From Pelecanus crispus (Eukaryota; Chordata; Aves; Pelecaniformes; Pelecanidae), in assembly GCF_030463565.1 (NCBI RefSeq), contig NC_134660.1, positions 1,042,001 to 1,106,000 on the forward strand: a DNA stretch of 64,000 bases, written 5' to 3'. The translations under genes were made by a program, and so were the position numbers. Shown here one piece after another: positions 13,401 to 24,019 of the stretch. The notes beneath the pieces are model-generated. The model was not told the origin of the DNA. It searched no databases and saw only the letters and a program-made list of their open reading frames with translations. The stretch's first letter is position 1; each line of letters starts with the position of its first letter.

Positions 13401-16400
13401 GGGAGGTATGTGAAGGGAGAAGGTAGGCTGAAAATAGCTTGGTTGTTAGGTCTGGGAGACAGGAGACCCAGAACGATGGGTTAACCATCTGCTATAGAGA
13501 CTCTGTTTTTCTCTTTGTTCTCTGACTTCCCAGACTGGAAGTGTCATGTTGAAACTTAGAAAGCTCCTCAGAGAACGTACGAATGAATACTGTGTTCTGA
13601 TGAATACATCAGCTCCAGTATATCCCCATGTAACTATTCTCAGCTTCTGCAAAGGATTTAATGGAAAAATGTTGGCAGAAAAGAAATTTAAGCAGCCGTG
13701 GGTTCTGGAGCTTTGCCTTCTGCAGCAGAAGGTGCCTGTGCTCCTCACTCAGAGCTGTTTGATTTTCACTTTCTGCACACCCTTCTTTTTTTCCTAGTCT
13801 CAAGTGCTGAGTTATGAGAAAGAAGTGGAAAACCTGTCTCATATGGAGCATGACAAGACACAGCAGCTTGAAAGTTTAAAGGAAGAGAATCGCCAGTTAC
13901 GCATGGCTAGAACTCAACAGGTAAAGCCTTCCCTGAGTATCACGGTGCTTGGGGGAGCCAGGGCGGAGAGGCTGAGGCATCCTTGGCAGTGAGCAGGTAC
14001 AAATATTGCTCAATCCTACAAGACTCTAGGGGATTCCATGACGAAAAATGTCCATGGTGGTGTGGCTGTCCACATAGGTGGTTCTGTGAACGCACCATCT
14101 GACAGATTCCTAGAGTATACATATATTCTTATACACATATGTTTTAGTTTTGGAAGAAATGCCTGTATAACTAGACATTGTCATTCTGATTCTCTGTAGC
14201 AGGAAAATTCAGTCTCAATCTCTTTTGAGTCATCTCAAGGGATGAAGTAAATCAGTGGGAATTCAGGATTGATATTTGGCTGACTGCAAATCGTTGCATC
14301 TAAGCGAAATTGTTTCAGGACTGGGACTTACGGGTAAATAAAACCAGTTACCCAAAATCTGCCCAGACTACATGCTGTTAATTTTGCCTCCAACAGGAAG
14401 CTGACTAGTACTTGGTGTGGGGAGGCAACCTTGCTGGTCTTCTCTCTGTCTCTTTCTCATCTTTAGTATCTAAAATTTAGCGTTTAATAATCAATAAAAT
14501 AGATGCAATATGCTCCGAATGCACCAAAATAAGCTGTAAACAATACAAAGTTTCTGTTCTGTAGTTTGGTGCTCTGCTCCTCATCCTTCTCTTGACACCC
14601 CTTTGCAACTCCGCTCGTGAAAATCTGGGATTTCTGTGCAGAAGGAGCAAAATAAGGAGCTTGAACATGCAGTCATGGAATACTTGAAGGGGGCAGAGGC
14701 CAAACCCTCACTTTGTCTGTCCCACTGTCTGCAGAACGGGCAGGTGCCCAGCGTTTCTGGGGGTGCAGCTGGGGAGATGGTCCCCGAAGGGCTGAGCACA
14801 GCGCTCTGCTGTACCTGTGCAGGGGAGCTGAGGGCCACTGACAGCACTGTTTTCCACTTTCTTTCAATTTGCAGAACCATCACAGTTCCCCTGTGATGTT
14901 GCAGATGTATATGTATAACAAATTTAAGTTTACGGACAAAAGGCTTGCTCTTCTCCAGTAACTTCTGCACCTTTTAGAAGTAATCCACAAACCTCAGCAC
15001 TGGAAATCACTCCTTGAAGGAATATGAAGGATATAAAGGAAAGGGGCAGCACACTGCAGCATTTCTCCCTACTGAGGAAACCGTCATTGGCAATGACTGA
15101 GGCTGCCACATCATCTTTAGCCTGTTGCCCTGAGTGACCTTCTAAAGGTGCTTCTCTCTCTGTATGAGCTACTCAGGAAGCTTTTGGAGGCTCTACTCTG
15201 ACTTTGGCATTGAAAATTAGATGCCTAAAATAGATGATGTGATTACCTCTGCTGTGATGCCAAATGTTCGGGATTCTTAGAGCGATACTTTGAGAATAAC
15301 TGCAGAATCCCTAAGTACTCTAGCTTATCCAATTTACTGATTTAATTCAAGAGTCAGCTACAAGATTAATTCCTAAGGATGTGCTGGCTATCCACCATCA
15401 ATGCAAGTCTCACAGCATCAGGAAACCTGGCAGACTTGGATAGCTCTCACCTGCCAGGGTGGATTTTTCAGCTGTATGAGTTCCTTTTCTTCAGCCTCCC
15501 TCTTTGTTTGACCTGTCATGTGTCCCCTTCGGAGGTCATGTGTCATCTCGCATCTTGTAATGAAAATACAGAGCATGAGTGGTGACATGGAGATATCCTA
15601 GGTGACAAACTATGAGATGGTAAGACTCCCATTGAAAGCAAAGGTTGGTTTGTTGGTAATAAATGCAGCAGGAGGCAGGTAGTGTATGACAGCTGCAGTG
15701 CTTGGAGCTATCATCATTTTGTTTGCCAGTTTTCCACGATTAACAAGTAAACCTCTTCCTTCACAGCAACAAAACCATGACTTAATGAGAGAACTTGAGG
15801 AACAGAAGCATTTGTTTCAGATTCTGCAGGCAAAAAAGGATGAAGCTGATGAGGAAAATCAGGTGAGAACTTGGCACAGCTCCCTGGCCTTTCTCCCGTA
15901 TTGAATATGACACTAATCTCTCGGTCTAGTGTTCAGTTCCATTAACCCTTCTACAAACGGATCGCTAATTGTGCCTGCCTGTGGACCATCACCTAAAGCC
16001 AGGCTGCCAGGCTGTCTGCGGGCACGTACAAATGACCGCATGTGTGCGCTCATAGTATGTTGTTGCTGCCACAACGGAACAGCCTAAGAGGAAGGGTCCA
16101 AAAACTTGCACCTTTTTCCCCCACCACAGAACCACAGGTTTACCCATAATAGCACAGGGATTTTAAAAAAATGGTAATGTTAGCTTAATTCTGACACCAC
16201 TGAAATGAATGGAGTTACTTGTTTAAATGCACATAGCCTTTTTGTCCCGTCTAAGCAATGACTGCTCAGTTTTGTTCCTCACTTTGCATGGCTTCAGGAT
16301 AGCCTTCTGTCTTTTAAAGTGCATTACTCTATTGTCATCATCTCGTCTGCCTTTCTGAGCAGGCCACAGAATAGATCCCTGCCCTTCCTTACCTCACTTT

Positions 16401-18405
16401 CCCATTCAGTCAAGCAGGACTAACACTGAGCTACCTAAAAGAAGTTCAGACCAATTTTGATTCTAAGAGGATCTATGTTAGTGCAAAGCATGACTTTTCT
16501 CTGAAACGGTCTCCTGAGCTTCTGGAAATTCATTCTGTCCTTCTGTACCTTGGCAGAAACTACGGGAAGAGAATGACAGACTCCTGAGGCGTCTCTCACA
16601 GACTAAAAAGGTTTCTTCCTTCTCTGCTGTTTCACAAGCTCAAGCTCCAAGTCCAGCTCCTCAAGTAGGAGGCCTTCTGTTTGGAAATCCATATTGTGGT
16701 GAGATTGCTTGGCATTCTGCCTGCGCCGTGGTTTAGCCCCCATCAGCAACCAAGCCCCACGCAGCCGCTTGCTCACCCTCCCCTCCACGGTGGGATGGGG
16801 GAGAGAATCGGAAGGGCAAAAGTAAGAAAACTCGTGGGTTGAGATAAGAACAGTTTAATAATTGAAATAAAATAATAATAATAGTAATAAAAATTGTAAT
16901 GAAAAGGAGAACAACAGGAGAGAGAAGCAAAACCCAGGGGAAAAAAAGAAATCAAGCAATGCAACCGCTCACTGCCCGCCGACTGCCACCCAGCCCGTCC
17001 CCGAGCAGCGATCGCTGCCCCCCGGCCAGCTCCCCCCAGTTTCGATACTGAGCATGACGCTGTATGGTATGGAATGTCCCTCTGGCCAGTTTGGGCCAGC
17101 TCTCCTGGCTGTGCCTCCTCCCAGCTTCTTGTGCACCTGGCAGAGCATGGGGAGCTGAAAAGTCCTTGACTGGTGTCAGCACTACTTAGCAACAACTACA
17201 ACATCAGTGTGTTATCAGCATTATTCTCATACTAAACCCAAACACGGCACTATGCCAGCTACTAGGAAGAAAATTAACTCTATCCCAGCCAAAACCAGGA
17301 CAGTCTGAAACCACAAATACGTGGCAGGTAGAGTCTCAGCAAATTATTCTCCCTCTCGAATTGAATGCTGTACAAAAGACATTATTAGCAGCACCTCTGT
17401 GCAGCTTTGCATGTGTGCAGATGAGTTGGCAGCTGCAAAATGCTGCCAGGTGTTAAGAGTTGACTTAAGTGATCAGCTGTCTGTTCATTTTCTGCCAAGA
17501 GAGACAACTATTAGCTAGTTTACTCAGCTGTGAGACAGCTCATTCTGTGGCTTACGTCCAGTTTCCGTAGTCCTAAATACAGAGGTTTAGATCCAGAGCC
17601 ACATCCTCATGTTTCAAGAATTACTAGTTATCAGCACATTACATTGTTAATGATTTTGTTGTGGCTAAAATGGCTTCTTTTTCTACTTTCAGGAGCAAAC
17701 CTGGGGGCAGGAGCTGCAGACGTAGTAAGTAAAGTGGACGGGACTGCACACAAATTAGTGATTTGAAATACAAAACTCCAAGTTCAGCTCTGTAGCCAAT
17801 TGTCTACATACTGGTTTAGACTTGGTAAGATAGCGGACAACAAAATGGAGCCACATACGCTTAATGTGTAGAATTAATAACAGTTGTTGGTGTTAAGGAA
17901 GAGAAAGAAACTCTGTTGACCTTAATCTTTAAGGACCAGCTCTTGGCAGCATCTAATGTCAGAATGAGCAGCATGCAGCTGCTGAGTACCTCATTTCGTA
18001 TTGGAGACATGGGCATGTGCTACGTAGGATGGAAAGTTAGAGTACCTCGCAGAAGCTCTTGACTTTTAAGCGCTATTTAGAGAAGCCCAGAGATATTTGA
18101 AAGCTTGAGAGTATTAGAAGTCAGACAGACTTGTCCAAAAGTGATAATATCTGACTCCTAAACTTTTCTGTTTCTTCTCTTTGAATATAATTTTTAAACT
18201 GACTATTTGCATTTGCTTTGTGCTTCAGGCTTCTATAAGGAAATGCCCCATGTGTGCTGATGTATTTCCTGAAGGTATTGAAACAAGTCAGTATGAGGCC
18301 CATGTGCAGAGCCATCTTCTGGAGTGCCCAATCTGCAATAAGACCTTTGAAAACTCCAATAAGCAGGTGTTTGATGACCATATTTTTTGTCATGGCCTGG
18401 AATAA
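10213..18405 (+). CDS. CALCOCO2: Calcium-binding and coiled-coil domain protein 2 (NDP52), selective autophagy receptor, complete
   Basis: NDP52 links ubiquitin- or galectin-8-marked bacteria and damaged mitochondria to LC3/GABARAP on the forming autophagosome. Coding exons: 10222-10401, 10755-10857, 11252-11385, 12125-12250, 12711-12832, 12944-13034, 13798-13920, (14642-14743 tentative), 15767-15862, 16557-16698, 17693-17724 and 18229-18405. All join in phase: 475 aa with, 441 aa without the tentative exon (human 446). Visible parts: SKICH domain (about 17-125); noncanonical LC3C-binding motif ILVV at 133-136, the human position; a long coiled coil (about 140-385); GNPYCG before the zinc-finger region; two C-terminal zinc fingers, C423/C426/H442/H446 and C450/C453/H468/H472, ending FDDHIFCHGLE. 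The zinc-finger end and the ILVV motif argue for CALCOCO2 over TAX1BP1 or CALCOCO1. It is divergent from ATP5MC1. Confidence 0.94.
10755..10857 (+). CDS. CALCOCO2: CALCOCO2 coding exon 2
   Basis: Begins VGWKTVREYYTFMWAPLPSS and ends FK plus one base of the next codon. SKICH domain. Acceptor TTGCTGTTGCAG, donor AAAG/GTGAGT. Confidence 0.93.
11252..11385 (+). CDS. CALCOCO2: CALCOCO2 coding exon 3 (end of SKICH, LIR motif)
   Basis: Encodes AYYLPKDDEYYQFCYIDQDG and onward to DDILVVTTQ (residues 95-139). The ILVV at 133-136 is the noncanonical LC3-interacting motif. Donor CAG/GTAGGT. Confidence 0.95.
11485..11650 (+). mobile_element. Ancient MIR-like SINE relic in a CALCOCO2 intron
   Basis: Sequence such as CTTGGCTTTGCTACTGATCT, then TTGGGCAGCC, then TTAGATTGTGAGCTCTTTG, follows the body and 3' core of the MIR family in order, with heavy divergence and no tail. 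Judged from memory of the consensus. Confidence 0.5.
12125..12250 (+). CDS. CALCOCO2: CALCOCO2 coding exon 4 (coiled coil)
   Basis: 126 nt, phase 0 at both ends, residues 140-181, a heptad-like Glu/Lys/Leu-rich segment (GEVEEVELQNKNLRTENEEL...). Acceptor TTGCTAG, donor CAG/GTAAGC. Confidence 0.9.
12711..12832 (+). CDS. CALCOCO2: CALCOCO2 coding exon 5 (coiled coil)
   Basis: Residues 182-221 plus two bases of a Gln codon. Begins KLQNNLESLRSNTEKLELDS. Acceptor GATTTTCAG, donor CA/GTAAGT. Confidence 0.9.
12944..13034 (+). CDS. CALCOCO2: CALCOCO2 coding exon 6 (coiled coil)
   Basis: 91 nt; completes the split Gln codon, then LKEQIQTVTSDKELLETRLK and ALDHMDQLQ-type sequence to the donor CAG/GTAGCA. 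Confidence 0.88.
13798..13920 (+). CDS. CALCOCO2: CALCOCO2 coding exon 7 (coiled coil)
   Basis: 123 nt, phase 0 at both ends, begins SQVLSYEKEVENLSHMEHDK. Acceptor TTTTTTTCCTAG, donor CAG/GTAAAG. Confidence 0.9.
14642..14743 (+). CDS. CALCOCO2: CALCOCO2 tentative exon (34 codons)
   Basis: 102 nt, open and phase 0 at both ends. It begins with coiled-coil-like KEQNKELEHAVMEYLKGAEA after acceptor TTTCTGTGCAG, then becomes Cys/Ser/His-rich (LCLSHCLQNGQ). The donor CAG/GTGCCC is weak. Flanking exons join in phase with or without it, so it may be alternative or not used. Confidence 0.4.
15767..15862 (+). CDS. CALCOCO2: CALCOCO2 coding exon (coiled coil)
   Basis: 96 nt, phase 0 at both ends, QQNHDLMRELEEQKHLFQIL and onward. 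Acceptor CCTTCACAG, donor CAG/GTGAGA. Confidence 0.9.
16557..16698 (+). CDS. CALCOCO2: CALCOCO2 coding exon (end of coiled coil, GNPYCG)
   Basis: Begins KLREENDRLLRRLSQTKK, passes through a Ser/Ala/Pro linker and ends LLFGNPYC plus one base. The GNPY segment matches human NDP52 ahead of its zinc fingers. Donor G/GTGAGA. Confidence 0.9.
16722..17302 (-). mobile_element. Solo LTR of an avian ERVL-type retrovirus-like element
   Basis: About 580 bp inside a CALCOCO2 intron, inserted 24 bp past a splice donor. Read on the minus strand it begins near TGTCCTGGTTTTGGCTGGGA, carries AGTTAATTTTCTTCCTAGTA, a former TATA region near 17040-17060 (here degraded), an ATTAAA polyadenylation signal near 16855, and CTCAACCCACGAGTTTTC, ending in ..GGCTAAACCACG. 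This is the layout of a common bird LTR (TguLTR5-like). No internal coding sequence is present. No clear target-site duplication is seen. The antisense orientation relative to the host gene is the tolerated one. Confidence 0.82.
17693..17724 (+). CDS. CALCOCO2: CALCOCO2 coding micro-exon (11 codons)
   Basis: 32 nt after acceptor CTACTTTCAG. Completes the Gly codon, then ANLGAGAADV; donor GTA/GTAAGT. Frame continuity with the zinc-finger exon supports it. Confidence 0.78.
18229..18405 (+). CDS. CALCOCO2: CALCOCO2 last coding exon (two zinc fingers)
   Basis: Residues 418-475. First finger CPMC...HVQSH, second finger CPIC...HIFCH, stop TAA at 18403-18405. Acceptor TGTGCTTCAG. The second finger is the ubiquitin-binding one in the human protein. 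Confidence 0.95.
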   Translation, partial: ASIRKCPMCADVFPEGIETSQYEAHVQSHLLECPICNKTFENSNKQVFDDHIFCHGLE

Positions 18406-19279
18406 TTCTGAATTCGTATCTGCTCTGTAGAATAGGTGGCAGAGGCCGCAGTATAGAATAGACGAGAATCACTGTATGGGCCTGATTCATGCTAGGAAGA
18501 TCACCCAGACCAGACTGACTGTGCCGCTAGTGCTGTAACTCTGAGCTGTCTGTTCCATGCAGCACATGACCAGCACAGAAATCGGGTCGGGCATCCCCGT
18601 CCTGAAACTGAATCACCGTCATCAACCTTAACGTGCACGTGCACTGTTTTCTCCATCCACCTCGTGATGAGGCAAACCTGAAATTTCTGAAACAGGGAAG
18701 GTCGGTATGGCGTGGGGCCCACAGAAAAGCAGCAGCTGAGTTGTCTTGGCAGCACAGAGGATAAACGGGCTCTCAGTCAGAAACTGGGCATCCTCAATCC
18801 TCATTTAAAGGAAATTAAGAACTTGGGTTATTTCTCTTTTATGCTTCTAAAGCTTCTTGATTTAACAAGAAGAGCCTGTTCTCAAACCAAAACATTGTGA
18901 TTCAAAACTAAGTGCCTTGGGATATTACAATGCTTTGTGCACAGATTATCCAGTTACTGTTTTTATTTCTAGTTCGAGATTTTCAATTTATGATTAACAC
19001 CTCTTTTTTTCCGTGCAAACACAAATGGGTAAAGGTTTATTACCCAGCTGTGTTAGACTGTGTTTCCTGCTGAATATCCAAAGCAATAGAAAATCCTAAG
19101 AAGTTTACATAGGATTTTAAGAATACTTAGAGTAACAAAGACTTCAAAATGTTTTACTGTTTTGATTCTACACAAACTTTTTATCAATCTAGGTTTAAAT
19201 AGAGTATTTCTGTCTTGAGATGTTCTATACTGGTAAGCATTATTTAAAAAACCTGTAAAAGAAAATAACAGCAAACAAA

Positions 19280-19285
19280 AATAAA
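19280..19285 (+). terminator. CALCOCO2: Candidate CALCOCO2 polyadenylation signal
   Basis: AATAAA about 875 bases past the stop codon, followed by T-rich sequence. No closer canonical AATAAA is evident on the plus strand. Confidence 0.4.
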
Positions 19286-20353
19286 AGCTCTATGGAGAAA
19301 ATCTTTGAAAAAGATGTCTATATCTATTCATTCTTAAAGAAATAGATGGGAGGAACTGATGGGGTCTTAAGGGAGCTATTTGCGGGCTTTCAATTACTTG
19401 CTGAAGCTTCTGTCTAACGAAGTACTTAAGCACGTCTCTGAATAACTTTTAGCGTGCAACGTGGCATCCCTACGGGTAGTGAGACTGTTTAACAGAAAGC
19501 ACATATTTAACTGGTTGATCCTCAGCAGCTCCTCACAGCATGGGAATATATCGTGAAGGCCAAAGGATAGTATGGGATAGCAAGAATGAATCAGGAAAGT
19601 ACAATGAGCTGTATGGGATCTCTCTGTTCATATCCGTTCCAAGCAGTGCTGACCTGAACGCCTAGAGCTGGCTGGATTTCTTCTGTGTCGTAGGAACGTC
19701 CAGCGTATCAACACCTTTTTTCCCTAGGCTAGGAGAAAAAGCTGAAAACCTCATTCGGGATGATAAAATATTATTTAAAAAATACTTGGTATTGTACATG
19801 TTTTGATATTATTGATTGGTGTATCTCAACATTCCTGGCTTAGCTTTATCCCAGTTTTGACAATTGAACATTTCATCAAAATGAGGCTCATTTTTGACTG
19901 AACACTTGTTTCCTCAGGAAACATTGTTTTTCAAGAAAATGCTTTTTCCCCCAACCTTTTCCCGTACATCCATTCTAAATTACATTTTTCTTCTTTTACT
20001 GCTTTGCACCTTGACGGAAGTGGATCAAATGTGGAGAGACACAAAAGCAATTTTTACTAAAACCCTGGTAGTTCACCCAAATGCCAGTCACCAGACCTCT
20101 TTCCTTTCTGCGCTGTTGCTAGTACTGGCTTTAGCGGCTCATATCCTAAACCCAAACCCGGTCACCCGGGGTTAGAGTTATGTCACACTGCTACCTATGT
20201 CCTTGAGCTGCCGGTGCCGGGGTCGGTGCCCCCGAATTGCCTCGCCATCCCTCTTACGCTGGTACCCATCATTTTCCACTTGCCTGCTCCTAGCATTTTA
20301 CAAATCTCGGTGCCTGTGCTGAGGTGCCGGCCCTGGGACAGGCAGCAAGCGGG

Positions 20354-20369
20354 TGACCGGCAGAGGGGG
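20354..20369 (+). promoter_or_regulatory. CTCF-like motif (copy 1)
   Basis: TGACCGGCAGAGGGGG resembles the CTCF core. A near-identical 27-bp segment lies at about 32293-32319 in the same orientation. Confidence 0.3.
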
Positions 20370-23300
20370 TCAGACTGCAATAAATCTCATGAGGATGCTG
20401 GCTCTTTGAAGGATTTTAAGGTATGCCATTTTTTTCCTGTAATAATGACACGGATTCAGACTCCCAGCCATACGCTTCGGCCCGATGCAGGTCATACCTT
20501 CCCTATCCTGGGCAGCCAGGGACCAATTTACCCCTAAGCACAAATTACATCATATATTTTCTGACCAAGTTTTCATTTTGCTTGTAATTTACAGCATTAT
20601 TTATGTTACTGCTGCATTTAGCCTTTGGAATCGTAAGAGGTTTCAATCCTATCTCAATTTTATGGTTTAATACAGAAGTAGCTCAAATGGCTGATAATTA
20701 GATATAGTTATACTTTGGATGAGATCCAATATTACATAGATATGTATTGGATAAGGGCCTTGGAATAAATTTTCAAAAGGGACAGTAGGGGTTTGGCACA
20801 ATTTATAGCCGAACTCACGTAGCATCTGAATGGACATTCATTAGAAATGTATCCAAAAGGAAGAAGTCGTACTCTATGGGCCAAATCTCTTTGAATATAT
20901 ATCTTTTTAAACCTTTACAGGGCTTATCAGTTCGGTCCAGCTTAGGAACTGGCCCGGTTTGCTTTCCACGAGCGATCACTGCTCCCATGCAGCGCAGCCT
21001 TTTCTGTTCCCTCCAGGCAAACCCACTCAGCCTGAGAGCTCTTCTCCCTCTGCTTGGTCCTTCTGGCTCTCCCTCATTTTTGTCAGACTCTTTGCCTTCC
21101 TTTTCCAAGAAGTTGGTTCTCCCCTTGGGCTTTCTCTCCCATTCACCCAGCGTATATTTTGAATATGTCTGTCCCTGTCCATGGCACATCATTTTCCAAT
21201 TAACAGGTACGTTTCTGTATGTGTAAAACACAAAACAGATGATAACATCTCTCCGCTGCAGACACGCTGCTAACTGTGGTCACAGAGGGCATCACATACC
21301 GACTGAGGTCAGTTCGTTTCGCAGGAAAGAACATTGTTTTGCCTGGGAAAAGTAATTTTTGGTGCAGAAAAAAGAGACTGGCCACAAGGGAGGCAGTTAC
21401 AGATTCCAGATTCCCAGACTATTTCATCCCTGAAAGTCCAAGTATCTGGAAGGCTGCTGAAATAATGGACCGGTGGCTCAGCTTCTTTCAGAAAGGATTC
21501 ACGACTGTACAGCCGCAGTCCCCCTCCTCACTTGAACGGCCTCTTTCCTCCACCCGCTCTCCTCCTGGTTCCTCTTCATCTGTCCATGTCTTCTTTCCTC
21601 TTCCTGCAGAACAATTTGGACCATCAGCGTTGCCAGTCTGCTCCAAAATCACCGCGCTGAGGTCCGGGAGGCAGAGGCATGGAGCAGGGTCCATCTGGCG
21701 GCCTTCCACCCCACGGAAGAGAACGCGGTCTGGGAGCACTGCTGCCGCTTCTCCTCCCTTCACCTTAATGAGGCTCCCGTGGAGGGCAGAGGAAGCTGGA
21801 AGGAAATTAAAAGATTCCTGACAAAAGGAATGTAAATAGACAAGATGCAGGTGAACAAAGGAGGAAGAGGAAAGCTGCGTACAAGCCAGCAATTGAGTGG
21901 TTATACTCGGTAATCAACTTGTCAGTTTGATTTTAAGACATGGCAGAAGAGATCAATAATTTTTTACAGCAGCATAACGCACGTCCAGGGTTTAAAGTGT
22001 TTTGGTCATTGAAGTCCTTATTTCAGGGATCAGTCCTGTGCCTACTTCGTAAGTGGAGCCACTTCTGTATTTGCCACATCAATGATGGGAAGGGGAAGAG
22101 AGCTGAGAAGGGAATGGTGGAAAAAAATGTTCTAAAAGGACACTTGGACAGAACGGCCACACTGGTTCAGGCGGGGCAGCCCAGAAAAATCTGGGGAAAG
22201 AAATGCCCACAGGGCCCTGCGAGACTGAAAAATGAAGGTATTACGCTTACGCAGAGGGGGTTTTTGCTTGCATTATTTTGTAAGGACACGTTGTTTATCT
22301 TTGTTCTGCAGTGGAGATCCAGAGCGACCCAGTCCTGCTTGCTCAGGAGTCAATGAGTTCCTTTATCTCTAGTGCACTAGTACAAATAGAGAGTGCTCAG
22401 TGGGTATATAACGGCACGAAATCCAAACGCTGCCATTTATCACCCTCCTTGTACCGAATTAAATCACTACGTGAAATGCACAGAAGAATCGAACCTTCAT
22501 TGTTTTGTTGGTGAAAGGATTGGGTCCCAGAATTACATCAGTTGTTTTCTCTAAACAGCTATTAGCCTCCTCCATTATACTAACCGAACTGGTTTCCATC
22601 CTCTGGCTCATTTATTCCAAACCAGCATTATTGAAGTGAATGGGGTCTAGGCCCTGGATATTAGAAGAGCTGTTGGTCTACTCATAAATAACAAGTTGTC
22701 AAGGATTTTAATGGAAACCCTTAGAGTGCTGTAAATCTGTGCAGTTCTGCCCGCATCCCCTCCCTCATTTCCATCACAATATCACTCCGGTGGGACTGCA
22801 GCTTGCAGCATGTGCCAGGCAGCCTAGATTGGTAGGACACGGGGGAAGGAGGGGGGAAAAAAAAAAAAAAAAAAAAGCCTGGAGATGGGGTGGGGGGTTC
22901 GGAACAGTTGGTACTGCGGAAGCATCTGCTGGGTGGCCGGTTTCGCAGTCACCTGGCCTATTCAGCGCGGCGAGGGGAAAGGGCTATTCATCCAGGGGGA
23001 CCGGGGAAGGGAATAACAGAACCAGGGATGCTTGTGGAATAAAGACGGATGTATCGCAGTTTACATTTCGCTCCGTTGGTCTGTGAAGCAGTAAATCTCG
23101 GCAAGTAGAGGGTTTTGTTAGGTGTTGATCGCAATTTAAGTGGCAGAGCGAGCGCAGTGGTACTGCAGAGACTGTCTCTTGCTGTTAGTCAAAGAGGACT
23201 TTGCTTTTCAAGATGAATCTTTTAACCTTCCTAGCCAGCCCAAACTACCTTCAGGGAAAATCTAACACCGCGTCCTGATCCAAATAGCAATGTTTCTGTA

Positions 23301-23944
23301 GTTCGCTGGATTTGGCCAGAAACTGGGTTCCTACAAAGCATGGCCCTTGGCCTGCACTTAGTCATCCCCCAAATATCTGTGGCTCCGCTGCCTGCTCAGA
23401 TCGCAGCACCCTGCTGTACACAACACTAAAGCCTTCTAGGAAGGAACCCGAGCTCACTCGCCCATTCTCCTTTGGCCATGTGATATTATATCCGTTGGAT
23501 ATTACGATATTATGGAATATATTAGGATTGGCACAGCCGCGCTTGTGCCCGTCCCACTCAAAGCAGACAAGATTGCAGGGGGCCCTATATAAGAGATCGT
23601 GTGGATTCTCTGCCCTCCGAGGTGCCAGAGCTCATTAGAATTTGTACGCAAGGGCAGTTTAGGCTTAAATGTAGGCGTGCACCCTGGCTGACCACGTAAC
23701 ATAAATAAAAAATTACATCGGTGACAAAGCTTCTACTAGCTTCAGAGTGCCCAGGGCTTACAGCTTCATATAATTACTAGTCTGGCACTGAGAGTCTGAA
23801 ATACAGCAAAGCCATCAGCAACACAGATCCTAAATTAATTACTTTAAATAGAGCTCCTTTCGCATTACAACCTCACATGACAAGCGCTGAAGAAGCAGGC
23901 CTTACGAGACTTGTCCTCCACATAATGTAATTAAATATTACCCC

Positions 23945-24015
23945 TACGTTACAGACGGGGAAACAGTTATGCAGACATGAAGGAATTTGGCCAAAGTCAC
24001 TCAGAAAATTTGTGG
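23945..24015 (-). mobile_element. Ancient MIR-like SINE relic
   Basis: TTACAGACGGGGAAAC followed by GGCCAAAGTCACTCAG matches the reverse complement of the 3' half of MIR (ACAGATGGGGAAAC... TTGCCCAAGGTCAC). Diverged and truncated. Confidence 0.55.
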
Positions 24016-24019
24016 CATA

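Larger units (their letters stand above)
18406..23940. other. Intergenic, no gene recognised
   Basis: Past the CALCOCO2 3' end I find no exon with a family match on either strand. It includes a moderately GC-rich patch at 20.15-20.4 kb with a CTCF-like motif and a poly(A) run at 22859-22876. Confidence 0.6.
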
